Shown here in pieces: positions 1-9,566 of a stretch of 64,000 nucleotides of DNA; the stretch's first letter is position 1; every line of letters starts with the position of its first letter. The translations under genes were made by a program, and so were the position numbers. Source of the DNA: Mariniflexile sp. TRM1-10 (GTDB lineage Bacteria; Bacteroidota; Bacteroidia; Flavobacteriales; Flavobacteriaceae); NCBI RefSeq assembly GCF_003425985.1, contig NZ_CP022985.1:1897501-1961500 (forward strand), given 5' to 3'. Under the pieces are notes generated by a model. That model did not search any database, was not told where the DNA came from, and saw only the letters and a list, made by a program, of their open reading frames with translations.

Positions 1-1607
1 ATCAATATACGGTAGAACTTCAAAACGAAAAGGGTGATTTAATGAACATCATTTTCCAATTATCCAATGATGGTATTGCGTTTAGATACCAATTTCCTGA
101 ATCATCCAACGATATAAAATATATTGTTGAAGAAAAAACAACTTATAAATTTAATGAAAACACCAAAGCTTGGTTACAACCCATGTCTAAAGCAAAAACG
201 GGATGGGCAAACACAAACCCATCGTATGAAGAACATTATCAAATGGGAATTCCAGTAGCTGAAAAATCACCCATTGGTGAAGGTTGGGTGTATCCTGCTC
301 TATTTAATACAGATAACACATGGGTTTTAATTTCTGAAACTGCTTTAAACGAAAATTACTGCGGAAGCAGATTAAAATACAACGATACTGCTAGTGCATT
401 ACAGGTCACTTTTCCTCAAAAAGAAGAAATTTTTCCTGACGGAGCATTAAACCCAGAGTCTAAATTACCTTGGTTTACACCTTGGCGTATTATTACGATA
501 GGGTCATTAAAAACCGTAACAGAAAGTACTTTGGGTACCGATTTAGCCGATAAAGCGATAGATTTAGATACGTCATTTATTAAAAGTGGTTTGAGTTCTT
601 GGAGTTGGGTGTTGTTAAAAGACGATTTTACAACTTTTGAAACATCCATGAAGTTTATAGATTATGCTGCAGATATGCATTGGCCTTATTGCTTAATTGA
701 TGCCGATTGGGACACAAAAATTGGTTATGAAAAAATCAAAGAACTTGCAGATTATGCAAAAACCAAAAACGTCAAATTAATTCTTTGGTATAACTCTTCG
801 GGTTCTTGGAATACCACACCGTATCATCCAAAAGGTAAATTACTTACCCACAAAGATAGAGTTGAAGAATTTACAAAACTCAACAATATAGGCATTGCAG
901 GATTAAAAGTTGACTTTTTTGGTGGTGATGGGCAGTCTATGATTGCTTATTATCACGGGATACTAAAAGATGCAGCAGCACATAAATTAACAGTTAATTT
1001 TCATGGTGCAACACTACCTAGAGGCTGGCAGCGTACCTACCCAAATTTATTAACCACTGAAGCCATAAAAGGCGAAGAGTTTATAACTTTTGGTCAAGAA
1101 ACTGCCGATTTACAACCGAGCCACTGTGCCATGTTGCCATTTACCCGCAATGTTTTTGATCCTATGGATTTTACACCAATGGTTTTAGATTCCATTCCAA
1201 ATATTACAAGAAAAACAACTGCTGCTTTTGAATTGGCACTACCTGTTCTATTTTTATCGGGGATACAGCACATTGCCGAAATTCCAGAAGGGATGGCTAA
1301 ACAGCCCCAGTTTGTAATTGATTATTTAAAAGACATTCCAACCAATTGGGACGATTCTAAATTCATAGAAGGCTATCCTGGAAAGCATGCTATTATGGCT
1401 AGAAAAAAGGGTGATACATGGTTTATAGTTGGTATTAATGGTGATAACGAACCAAAAGCGTTTGATCTTGATCTATCATTTGTGAACCAAAAGGATGGCT
1501 TTATTATTTTGGAAGATGCCAGTGGGTTTCAACAAAATCCCATAAAAGCAACCGATAAGCTAACTGTAACTATGAAAGCACACGATGGCTTTGTCATGAA
1601 GTTTTAG
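1..1607 (+). CDS. Glycoside hydrolase family 97 (5' truncated by window edge)
   Basis: A GH97 enzyme releases terminal alpha-galactose, alpha-glucose or beta-L-arabinopyranose in the periplasm. The reading frame is open from base 3, so the Met at 42 is internal and the N-terminal part lies outside the window. What remains is the end of the N-terminal beta-sandwich, the (beta/alpha)8 barrel and a C-terminal beta domain. Counting from the Met at 42, Asp291 in GLKVDFFGG and Glu340 in TTEAIKG sit where the retaining GH97 subgroup has its nucleophile and acid/base. This favours alpha-galactosidase or beta-L-arabinopyranosidase over the inverting SusB type, though that is inferred from motifs only. 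It converges on the arabinan locus, so it may be its own unit or the end of an operon further left. Confidence 0.85.
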   Translation, partial: QYTVELQNEKGDLMNIIFQLSNDGIAFRYQFPESSNDIKYIVEEKTTYKFNENTKAWLQPMSKAKTGWANTNPSYEEHYQMGIPVAEKSPIGEGWVYPALFNTDNTWVLISETALNENYCGSRLKYNDTASALQVTFPQKEEIFPDGALNPESKLPWFTPWRIITIGSLKTVTESTLGTDLADKAIDLDTSFIKSGLSSWSWVLLKDDFTTFETSMKFIDYAADMHWPYCLIDADWDTKIGYEKIKELADYAKTKNVKLILWYNSSGSWNTTPYHPKGKLLTHKDRVEEFTKLNNIGIAGLKVDFFGGDGQSMIAYYHGILKDAAAHKLTVNFHGATLPRGWQRTYPNLLTTEAIKGEEFITFGQETADLQPSHCAMLPFTRNVFDPMDFTPMVLDSIPNITRKTTAAFELALPVLFLSGIQHIAEIPEGMAKQPQFVIDYLKDIPTNWDDSKFIEGYPGKHAIMARKKGDTWFIVGINGDNEPKAFDLDLSFVNQKDGFIILEDASGFQQNPIKATDKLTVTMKAHDGFVMKF

Positions 1608-1634
1608 CCTAGATGAATTAAAATTAGAACGACC

Positions 1635-1780
1635 AACAACTCCTTCCCTTAAAAATAGGGAAGGTAGATTTAAATCTAATAAGATTTAAAGACGGAAGGG
1701 TAAAACTACCTCGTCTTCGGTTTCTTTCGGTGAAACCGAATCCACTCCTCCTTCTAAAGGAGGTGAATTTAAAAGGCGGC
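1635..1780 (-). repeat. Hairpin-rich dispersed repeat, copy 1 (order B-A)
   Basis: Read on the minus strand, 1780-1703 (module B) contains the inverted repeats CCTCCTT/AAAGGAGG and TTCGGTTTC/GAAACCGAA. Positions 1700-1635 (module A) contain TTTAAATCT/AGATTTAAA and CTTCCCT/AGGGAAG. Both modules recur at 32627-32811 and 33179-33384, but there in the order A-spacer-B. Short open frames across this stretch translate the repeat and are not genes. Together with the terminator at 1891-1946 this accounts for most of the 348-base gap. Confidence 0.8.
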
Positions 1781-1890
1781 AAAATATTATGATCATATCC
1801 GCTTTTAAATCGAAGCAACGAACGGCTCCTTTCTTTTGCTAATAGGAAGTAAGAACTTAGTATTTTTCATGGGTCTCTAACCGCACAAAA

Positions 1891-1946
1891 CAGTATAAAA
1901 ACAAAAGAGCCAGTAAAACTTTACTGGCTCTTTTGTTTTTATACTG
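1891..1946. terminator. Bidirectional terminator, 26-bp perfect stem
   Basis: Bases 1891-1916 pair perfectly with 1921-1946 around a 4-base loop. The A-run on the left arm and T-run on the right arm make it usable from both sides. It lies between the convergent GH97 and aldose epimerase genes and insulates both transcripts. Confidence 0.9.
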
Positions 1947-1955
1947 CAGAAAATA

Positions 1956-3134
1956 CTACTTAATAGAAAACTTAAATGTAGTATTAGACTTGTAAGTTTC
2001 TCCTGGATTTAATACCGTAGAAGGAAACTCTTTTTGATTTGGTGAATCTGGATAATGCTGTGTTTCTAAACAAAAACCAGTTCTATATGCATAGGTACTG
2101 CCATTTTTACTTGGCAAGGTGCCATCTAAGAAGTTTCCAGTATATAACTGAATTCCTGGTTCATCTGAATAAATTTCAAGCAGCCTTCTACTTTCTTTTT
2201 CATAGGCTGAAGATGTTAATCTCATACCTTCGTTTTGATTGTTTAAAACCCAGCAATGATCGTACCCTAAACCTTTAGTTAGTTGGTCATCTTTAGCATC
2301 AATATCTTTAGCAATGGTTTTTGCAATTCTAAAATCGAATGGGGTGTTCGTAACATCCCTAAGTTCGCCTGTTGGAATTAATGTAGCATCTACAGGTATA
2401 TATTTATCGGCATTAATAGCTATTTCATGATCTAAAATAGTTTTTGAAAAATCGCCCGATAAATTAAAATACGAATGTTGTGTTAGGTTTACAATGGTTT
2501 TTTTATCGGTTGTTGCTTCATAATCAACCAACAACTCATTGTTGTTTGTAAGTGTGTATATGACTTTGGTTTGTAAATTTCCTGGATAACCTTCTTCCAT
2601 ATCTTTACTTAGATAGGTAAGTACTACCGATGCAGTGCTATCCGTTTGTGCTTCAGAAGCAGACCAAACTACTTTATCGAACCCTTTTACTCCACCATGC
2701 AAATGATTAGAGCCATCATTAGTAGCTAAGGTATATTCTGTATTATCTAAAGTAAATTTGCCTTTGGCAATACGGTTACCATAACGCCCGATTAAAGCAC
2801 CAAAATATGGATTGCTTTTTTCGTATTCGGCCAACGTATTATAGCCTAAAACAATGTCCTGATACGTGTTATTTTTATCTGGAGCGGTCCAATGTGTTAT
2901 AATACCTCCGTAAGTAATAATGCTTACTTCCATTCCTTTTTCGTTTTTCAAAGTATATTTTTCTACTTCTATACTATCGGTAGTAGTGCCAAAAGATTCT
3001 TTTGAAATGGTTACCAGATTTACTTTTTCGGGAACAACCTCAACCTCTTTTTTCTTTTCGCTTTTACATTGTACGCTTAAAAAGGCTATACTTAGTAAAG
3101 AAAGAACATAGATACTTTTCTTTAATCTATTCAT
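1956..3134 (-). CDS. Aldose 1-epimerase lipoprotein (galactose mutarotase family)
   Basis: The protein interconverts alpha and beta anomers of free aldoses such as L-arabinose or galactose released by the neighbouring hydrolases. The N-terminus is a lipoprotein signal ending in FLSVQC, so it is probably anchored in the periplasm or outer membrane. Family motifs are visible: the GSNHLHGG histidine loop and NLTQHSYFNLSG, with the catalytic Glu expected near RTGFCLETQH close to the C-terminus. The 392-residue length fits GalM enzymes with a signal peptide. It is the last gene of the leftward arabinan locus, followed by the strong terminator. The sugar specificity cannot be read from the sequence. 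Confidence 0.88.
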   Translation of the reverse strand: MNRLKKSIYVLSLLSIAFLSVQCKSEKKKEVEVVPEKVNLVTISKESFGTTTDSIEVEKYTLKNEKGMEVSIITYGGIITHWTAPDKNNTYQDIVLGYNTLAEYEKSNPYFGALIGRYGNRIAKGKFTLDNTEYTLATNDGSNHLHGGVKGFDKVVWSASEAQTDSTASVVLTYLSKDMEEGYPGNLQTKVIYTLTNNNELLVDYEATTDKKTIVNLTQHSYFNLSGDFSKTILDHEIAINADKYIPVDATLIPTGELRDVTNTPFDFRIAKTIAKDIDAKDDQLTKGLGYDHCWVLNNQNEGMRLTSSAYEKESRRLLEIYSDEPGIQLYTGNFLDGTLPSKNGSTYAYRTGFCLETQHYPDSPNQKEFPSTVLNPGETYKSNTTFKFSIK

Positions 3135-3252
3135 AATTAGTGTTTATTTTAATTGGTGATTTTTAAATGTTGCATTCATGCTTTATAAATTAAACGGTGT
3201 AATTATAACACTTATAAAATTTTAAAGCTTAAAAGTATTAAAAAAATAGAAC

Positions 3253-5238
3253 TTATATCAATTTAAATTTTAAAATAACGAAGCTGTTTGCTTGTAAATC
3301 TACTATGGCTTTTTTGCCTTTTAATTTAAAAGCTGATTCTTTTGGACTGATCTTATCAGGTGTTTCAAAAGAATTTTCATCGACCAAACTGTCACTTGTT
3401 AAAACGGTCATTGTGCCTTTAGAGCTTACTTTTTTCCCAGATAGATTTACTGTAATATTTTGATTGCTGTTTGAGGTATTTACCAATTTAATGATGAGCT
3501 CTTTTTTGTTCGAATCTTTAGCAGCTGTAGCGTATAAATCCCCTTGACCAGTAACAGGTTTACCTTCTTTAGTTATAGAAAGCAAATCCGTGCCTTTATT
3601 GGTTGCATACATTTTTTGCACCTGATAGTTTGCTGTTCCATACGATTCTAAATTGTTAAACCAAATCATATCCGGTGTCCATTGCCAACCTTCAGCATGC
3701 GCCATAAGGGGTGCGTATGATGTTAAATGCACTATCTCGGCATTTCGTTCTAAACCTGTCATATATGCGGCTTCAGATAAAGCGCATTCCCAATTATTCT
3801 TGTTTAATGGGCTAGCAATCGCAACACTTTGTGCAGCATATTCACCAGCAAATATCTTAGGGCCTTTTCTATCATAACTATCATAACGCGTTGCATTATC
3901 CCTAAACCATTGTGGTGGTTTGTAATAGTGTTCATCAACTATTTCAGCTTGTAGTTTTTTTAATTCTTCCCAACCGTATTCAAAATAATCGCCCTCAGGA
4001 AAAGGACCACTTCCTGAAACAATAATCATTGTTGGGTATTTATCCTTTATTGCTTTTGCAAAAGCTTTGTAACGTTCAATATAATCTGGTCCCCATTGTT
4101 CGTTTCCTACTCCAATGTATTTTAAATTAAAAGGTTCAGGATGCCCCATACTGTTTCTAATTTTGCCCCAAGGCGTGTCTATAGAACCGTTTGCAAATTC
4201 AATTAAATCCAAGGCATCTTGGATGTAAGGATCTAATTCTTCCATAGGTACTAACTCACCTGTATTAAATTGGCAAGCCATCCCACAACTTAAAATTGGC
4301 AACGGTTCTGCTCCTAAATCTTCTGATAACAGGAAATATTCAAAAAAACCCAATCCAAAACTTTGAAAGTAATCTGGGGTCAATTTATGTGAGAATTCGG
4401 TATTCCATCGGTTTATTAAGTGTTCTCTGTCTTCAACAGGACCTACCGTTTTTTTCCATTGGTAGCGTTGTTCTAAGGTTCTTCCTTCAACAATACATCC
4501 ACCAGGGAAACGTAAAAACCCAGGATTCATATCGTATAAAAGTTGTACCAAATCTTTTCGCAAACCATTTTTTCTGCCTTTCCAAGTATCTACTGGAAAT
4601 AACGAAATCATATCCAGATCTATTTCGCCAGTACCTTCAAAAGTGATTTTTAGTTGTGCCTTCGCTTCCGTTTTTGTAGCTACTATTTGTGAAGTGTAAT
4701 CTTTCCAATCTGGTGATGTTGGAACGATACTTGTTTCGCCTAAAACAGTTCCGTTTTCATCAATAAATTGAACGTTTATTGTTTTAATATAGCCACTTTT
4801 TTTCAATGCAGACAGGTAAAGATTGTAGGTCGCATCTTTTTTTATTCCCATGCCACGGAATCCTTCATTTATAAGTTGATACCCTTTATCGTTATTTACT
4901 TTAACTCTAATGTAGTTTTTATTGGTTGGATTTCCCGTATAGTTTACTGCCGATGCGATACCCGAATTATTGTTATATGAATGACGATCACTATTGGGCT
5001 GAATCCATCCCATAAACGGATTATCAAATTCAAATGAACGGTTTTTTATCATTTCGGCATACAAACCGCCATCGGCTGCAAAATTGATGTCTTCAAAAAA
5101 CACACCGTACATGGTTGGTTGAATTTTAGCTATGGTTGTAGCTAAATCAACTTCTAAATTGATTTGTTGACTAAATCCAAAAAATGCACTCAACAGAATG
5201 GTACAAATGGAGGTTTTTTTAATTAGTGTAAATTTCAT
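3253..5238 (-). CDS. GH51 alpha-L-arabinofuranosidase, long form with inserted beta domain
   Basis: This retaining exo-enzyme removes terminal alpha-L-arabinofuranosyl units from arabinan or arabinoxylan side chains. A signal peptide ends near FGFSQ. Residues about 28-75 begin the barrel (GVFFEDINFAADGGLY), residues about 80-215 form a carbohydrate-binding-like beta insertion, and the barrel resumes with FLRFPGGC. Glu380 in GVGNEQWG is the predicted acid/base and Glu466 in IFAGEYAAQ the nucleophile. A C-terminal beta domain ends the protein. At 661 residues it is much longer than the second GH51 at 15096-16661, so the two are not a recent duplication. It sits 73 bases downstream of the GH39 gene. 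Confidence 0.93.
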   Translation of the reverse strand: MKFTLIKKTSICTILLSAFFGFSQQINLEVDLATTIAKIQPTMYGVFFEDINFAADGGLYAEMIKNRSFEFDNPFMGWIQPNSDRHSYNNNSGIASAVNYTGNPTNKNYIRVKVNNDKGYQLINEGFRGMGIKKDATYNLYLSALKKSGYIKTINVQFIDENGTVLGETSIVPTSPDWKDYTSQIVATKTEAKAQLKITFEGTGEIDLDMISLFPVDTWKGRKNGLRKDLVQLLYDMNPGFLRFPGGCIVEGRTLEQRYQWKKTVGPVEDREHLINRWNTEFSHKLTPDYFQSFGLGFFEYFLLSEDLGAEPLPILSCGMACQFNTGELVPMEELDPYIQDALDLIEFANGSIDTPWGKIRNSMGHPEPFNLKYIGVGNEQWGPDYIERYKAFAKAIKDKYPTMIIVSGSGPFPEGDYFEYGWEELKKLQAEIVDEHYYKPPQWFRDNATRYDSYDRKGPKIFAGEYAAQSVAIASPLNKNNWECALSEAAYMTGLERNAEIVHLTSYAPLMAHAEGWQWTPDMIWFNNLESYGTANYQVQKMYATNKGTDLLSITKEGKPVTGQGDLYATAAKDSNKKELIIKLVNTSNSNQNITVNLSGKKVSSKGTMTVLTSDSLVDENSFETPDKISPKESAFKLKGKKAIVDLQANSFVILKFKLI

Positions 5239-5311
5239 TTTTGTTTAGTTTTAGTTTATTTAAGCTGTATTTTAAAAAGCTGATATTACGTATATATTGA
5301 GAGGTGTTTGT

Positions 5312-7015
5312 TTACCATTCTAAAGTAATTAATGATACTGCCTGCCTAGGTAATTCCATGTTAACTTTTGTTTTTCCTGTTTTTACCTGCATCCATTCAG
5401 GGGAAGAATAAAGGTGTAATTGACCAGCCTTTACAAGGTTTTCAATTTGATTTTTTGTTGGATTTTGAGGTGATCCCATTTTTTTCCATAATGTATAAGA
5501 ATTGCTGAGTTCTTGATCAATTCTGTAATGGCTTAATAATACTTGAGTTGCTGGAATATTGTCAATCAAAATTTTTATTGATGAAGATGGTACATTTAAA
5601 TCATTTTTATCATGATAATTCCAAACCAGTACTGATATTGAATGCTCTTTTTTTGATGCAAGTGCATTAATATCAGGATTCTCACTTCTCACACTTTCAT
5701 CTCTAACTTTTAAGTAATTATAAGAAAGATTATCTTGATTAACTTTAATCCTTTTACCTCCCATCATTCCAAACATTCTAAAAACATTTAAAACAGGTTT
5801 GTCGACACCATTTGTAGCCATATCTCTAAATCCAGCATACCAAGGCTGATCTTCAAATTCAAACCCCCATGTTACTGCGCCTAAAAGATTGACTCCATAG
5901 TGGTCTGCTAATTCATATTTTCTAGAGAATGAAGCAGCAGTATAACTAGCATACATGGTTCCATTTCTATAAGCATTATATGGGTAATCGGCTTCTGAAC
6001 AAGCCGCGCAGCCTTCAGGGTCTGATTCTCCAATTATTATTGGTAATTTTTTAAATTCTGGATAAGAAGCTATAATTTCAAAACCCTTACTTATATCTCT
6101 TAGTTGGGTTCCCATATTCATTTGAACAAAACCATCAACAACTTTAGGACTTCCTTTAGCATGAAACGTGATAAAATCAATAGGTGTTCCAACTTTGCCT
6201 GTAACGTAATTTTTTCCTTTAAGCACATGGTCTAAAAAAGTACGTAAAAATTCTTCTGATTTGTCCCAAGACGGTCCAGTAACTTCAGGGCCGCCAATTT
6301 TTGCAGTAGGCAGTGCACGTTTAACAGCATCAGCTGTGTAATCATATAGTTTAATATACTCTTCTGTAGTGCCTTGCCAATACCCTATATTAGGTTCATT
6401 CCATAATTCCCAATACCAGCTTTCAACCTCTTCTTTGCCGTATCTTTCAATAGAATGTTTAACCCATTGAAAAACCAATTCAGCCCATTTTTTATAATCG
6501 TTAGGTGGATAGGCCCAACCTGTATATATATCGCTATATTTTGCTCCGGGTTTCCAATAATGTCTGTAAGGAGATGGTTTTATAGATAAGGCCTCTGGCA
6601 TAAAACCTATTTGTGCCAGAGGCTTCATGCCCCTTTCAATATAGGTGTCAAATATTTTATCAATAATGGTCCAGTCATAAATAGGGTTTCCTTTTTCGTC
6701 CTCAGTGTAGGCATTAGTTGAGCCCCATTTAAGGGCATGAGTTCCTTCCCCAGTAACCAACAAACTATGTGTACGGACATATACTGGAACAGGACTTAAA
6801 GATGACATTTCTGAAAGCAATTTTTTACCATCTTTCATATAAGTATAGTTTGGTTCATCATAACCCCACCAAGCCCAAATGGGATTCATTGTCCCTAATA
6901 CTTCATTTACATCAATTTCTATTGTTATGGGATTTGTTTGGGCAGAAATACCTAACTGAAAAAAAAATATTTCAATGAAAAATATAATTTTAAAAATGAA
7001 TTTGAATTTTATCAT
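5312..7015 (-). CDS. GH39-like glycoside hydrolase
   Basis: This is a predicted retaining exo-glycosidase of the GH39 type, a family that includes beta-xylosidases and arabinose-active enzymes. A signal peptide ends near GISAQ. The barrel carries YWELWNEPNI with Glu207 as likely acid/base and IIIGESDPEGC with Glu330 as likely nucleophile. These are the two Glu positions expected for clan GH-A. The C-terminal ~120 residues form a beta domain. Only 10 bases separate it from the upstream GH127 gene, so the two are co-transcribed. In this setting an arabinose-releasing activity is more likely than beta-xylosidase, but that is context inference. Family assignment is good and substrate is open. Confidence 0.8.
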   Translation of the reverse strand: MIKFKFIFKIIFFIEIFFFQLGISAQTNPITIEIDVNEVLGTMNPIWAWWGYDEPNYTYMKDGKKLLSEMSSLSPVPVYVRTHSLLVTGEGTHALKWGSTNAYTEDEKGNPIYDWTIIDKIFDTYIERGMKPLAQIGFMPEALSIKPSPYRHYWKPGAKYSDIYTGWAYPPNDYKKWAELVFQWVKHSIERYGKEEVESWYWELWNEPNIGYWQGTTEEYIKLYDYTADAVKRALPTAKIGGPEVTGPSWDKSEEFLRTFLDHVLKGKNYVTGKVGTPIDFITFHAKGSPKVVDGFVQMNMGTQLRDISKGFEIIASYPEFKKLPIIIGESDPEGCAACSEADYPYNAYRNGTMYASYTAASFSRKYELADHYGVNLLGAVTWGFEFEDQPWYAGFRDMATNGVDKPVLNVFRMFGMMGGKRIKVNQDNLSYNYLKVRDESVRSENPDINALASKKEHSISVLVWNYHDKNDLNVPSSSIKILIDNIPATQVLLSHYRIDQELSNSYTLWKKMGSPQNPTKNQIENLVKAGQLHLYSSPEWMQVKTGKTKVNMELPRQAVSLITLEW

Positions 7016-7025
7016 TTATAAATGT

Positions 7026-9401
7026 TTAATGGTTGTCATTAGTTTCTATATTGCCAATTAACCGTACACCATAAATACCTGCTGTTATATTATTTTTATC
7101 TGCTTCAAAACGTACTGTTAATATATCGCTATTGGTCACAACAGTTTCTGGTAAATTATAGTCAACCTCAAAGAAACGATCGCCTTCTGTTCCCATTAAT
7201 TCAGGATTCGCTATAATGGTTCCATTTACGAGAATCTTGAATTTCCGTCCAGAATCTTTTCCAAAATAGGTAATACGTAACGCTTTTGCTTTACCGCCCT
7301 TGTTTTTAAGATTGTAACTGAACCACCCTGTAGCATCACGCCAATGGCGGTTTTTATTTAGCCCGCTATTAGAATTGTCGGATTTTATGCCATGGTCGGA
7401 TTCGGGTTGTTGTTCGCCAGGGGCAACATAATCTAAGGTAATGGCTTTTAGACGGGCTTCTGCCTGTTGTTTTTCTTCTAATTCGCGTTGCAGCTTAGCT
7501 AAACCCTCGTATGTTTCGTTTTTAAAATATATAGAATAACGTTTCTCATGAATTTTATAAAATGGCTGAAGTACCAGCTTTTTATATTTTTCAGGATAAA
7601 ACAATTCTGTGGCACTAAATTTAAGAACCTCGCCTTCAATGGGTTTTATATGTTTTAAAATATCTTGACCACTATCTGAAACAAACATGGGAGCTTCCGT
7701 CATTTCTAAGAAAGGCCCTGAAGCAACATGACCTCCACGGCTATCATCAGCAAATAACCCATCCTGATTGTCGTCTCCTGTTATGGCAGCAAGTACGATA
7801 GGTCCATATTTTAGCGATACATACCCCGATTGATCCGGTATGTCCTCTAAACTTAAATGCATGGGTAATTTGAGTTCTATTTTGTCACCGTTTTTCCATT
7901 TACGCTGAAGTGGGATATACGAACCTGGTTGTCCTTCTAATTTCTGAATTTTTCCGTTTACGTAAATCTCCATTGTTCCTGCTTTTACCCATTCAGGATA
8001 ACGAAGCATTAAAGTGGCTTGTGCCTTCTTTTTACTTTGCCATATGAATGTTGTAGATGCTTCTTCAGGAAAATTTGTTTTTTGCGTAAGTGTCGCTTGC
8101 TTTTCGTCCCACTTAACTGTTGAAGGAATGAATAGATTGACATACAATTTATCATTCTTCTTTGCATAGATTAGCTCATTATATTTGGTGTGATTTTCCA
8201 TGCCAGAACCTACACAGCACCAAAAACTTGTTTCGGGTTGCGAATATACCCTGTAATGTCCTGGTCGCATGGGTGTAAAATAAACAAATCCCCCATTAGG
8301 ATTTTGAGACGATAAAATATGATTGTAGAGTCCACGTTCGTAAAAATCTATATAGCTGGCATTTGCCGAATCTTCAAACAATAACTTGCCCAATTTTAGC
8401 ATGTTGTATGTGTTGCAGGTTTCTGGGCCTTGTTCACTACTTAAAACAGAGCTAAAATCATCAATGGGGTTAAAATGCTCCCTAACACTATTACCGCCTA
8501 TACTTAACGACCGTTTCTGGGTGACATTATCGTAAAAATTAGACGCTGATTCGTGATATTTTTTATCATGTTCCAGTTGAGCGATTCTTTCAAAACCTAT
8601 GAATTTAGGAATTTGTGTATTGGCATGCATTCCGGTAAGAATATCTTTGTTCTCTGCTAAGGGATTCAAAAGTGTCCATTGGGAAAAGCGTTTAGCCAAT
8701 TCTAAATAACGAGCATCGTTTGTGATAGCATAAACATCGGCAAAAACCTCATTCAATCCACCATGTTCAGAACGCAACATATCTTGTACTTGAGCATCAG
8801 TTAGATTTTCCGTAATGTGGATAAACCAGTTGGTTAAATCGATTAACATGGTTTTGGCTTCAGTTTTTTGAGCATAAACCCAAGCATCTTTTAATCCTGC
8901 AAAGGTTTTATGGATGTTATAAAGTGGCACCCATTTATCGTTAAGGCTGAAGCTCCCCGCTTTTATGTTTCCTTTTTGAATCTCATTCCATAACACCTTG
9001 CTTTCGGGAACTCCGCCCATATAGCCATTACCATTAGCAAGATGAACACGTTTTAATTCGGCTAAGGTATAATCAATTAAATCTTCCGCTTTTTTATCCT
9101 TTGTAGAAGCAAAATACATGGATAATGCCGAAAGATAATGCCCCAGTATATGACCATCTAATCCTGAGTTTTCCCAATTGGTGTACGATTCGGCCTTTGG
9201 TTCTAAACCAGCTTCCCTTAAAAAAGGCGCAAGCAAACGGTCTGGATCTAATTGTTGTATGTAATTAAAATCGGTTTCGGCAGCTTGTTTAAAAACCCCC
9301 GAAGTTATCGACACTTCATTTAAAGTAAATAAGTTGACTTGCTGTTGGGCAAATGCTCCCGTTAAACCGAATACTATAAAACTTATGGCAAAATATTTCA
9401 T
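7026..9401 (-). CDS. GH127/GH146 (DUF1680) beta-L-arabinofuranosidase
   Basis: Enzymes of this fold remove beta-L-arabinofuranose from hydroxyproline-linked arabino-oligosaccharides or pectic arabinan, using a cysteine nucleophile held by a zinc site. The protein has a signal peptide (ends near GAFAQ), an (alpha/alpha)6 barrel to about residue 420, beta domains to about 640, and an extra C-terminal beta domain (about 655-791). The zinc/nucleophile set of the family is visible as Glu327 and Cys329 in GPETCNTYN and Cys395-Cys396 in SFWCCVGSG. GH127 and GH146 share these residues and cannot be separated by eye. It lies directly upstream of the GH39 gene, supporting an arabinose substrate. Confidence 0.9.
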   Translation of the reverse strand: MKYFAISFIVFGLTGAFAQQQVNLFTLNEVSITSGVFKQAAETDFNYIQQLDPDRLLAPFLREAGLEPKAESYTNWENSGLDGHILGHYLSALSMYFASTKDKKAEDLIDYTLAELKRVHLANGNGYMGGVPESKVLWNEIQKGNIKAGSFSLNDKWVPLYNIHKTFAGLKDAWVYAQKTEAKTMLIDLTNWFIHITENLTDAQVQDMLRSEHGGLNEVFADVYAITNDARYLELAKRFSQWTLLNPLAENKDILTGMHANTQIPKFIGFERIAQLEHDKKYHESASNFYDNVTQKRSLSIGGNSVREHFNPIDDFSSVLSSEQGPETCNTYNMLKLGKLLFEDSANASYIDFYERGLYNHILSSQNPNGGFVYFTPMRPGHYRVYSQPETSFWCCVGSGMENHTKYNELIYAKKNDKLYVNLFIPSTVKWDEKQATLTQKTNFPEEASTTFIWQSKKKAQATLMLRYPEWVKAGTMEIYVNGKIQKLEGQPGSYIPLQRKWKNGDKIELKLPMHLSLEDIPDQSGYVSLKYGPIVLAAITGDDNQDGLFADDSRGGHVASGPFLEMTEAPMFVSDSGQDILKHIKPIEGEVLKFSATELFYPEKYKKLVLQPFYKIHEKRYSIYFKNETYEGLAKLQRELEEKQQAEARLKAITLDYVAPGEQQPESDHGIKSDNSNSGLNKNRHWRDATGWFSYNLKNKGGKAKALRITYFGKDSGRKFKILVNGTIIANPELMGTEGDRFFEVDYNLPETVVTNSDILTVRFEADKNNITAGIYGVRLIGNIETNDNH

Positions 9402-9429
9402 ATGTAAATATTCATTTTTTTAGAGGTCA

Positions 9430-9475
9430 TATGGACACGAGCGATAGCGAACTGGCGAAGCAATCGCTTTATTTT
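9430..9475. repeat. REP-like intergenic element, copy 1
   Basis: The minus-strand sequence GCTTCGCCAGTTCGC followed by GCTCGTGTC is matched by GCTACGCCAGTTCGC...GCTCGTGTC at 15055-15086 on the plus strand, with a few internal differences. Both copies lie between genes of the hydrolase block. The rest of the 9402-9566 gap shows no coding potential. Confidence 0.5.
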
Positions 9476-9566
9476 CATTTGTGTTTATCTCACAAAAAAT
9501 TATTTTCATCGGTGTTCGATGATTTTCAATTGCTTCCGCAAACTTTTTGTTAATGGCGATTTCATA

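Noticed and set aside
1624..1818. Open frame reading NLIRFKSTFP and NRRRGSF
   Set aside because: It only translates the hairpin-rich repeat; the same peptide bits appear in frames over the other copies at 33019-33465.
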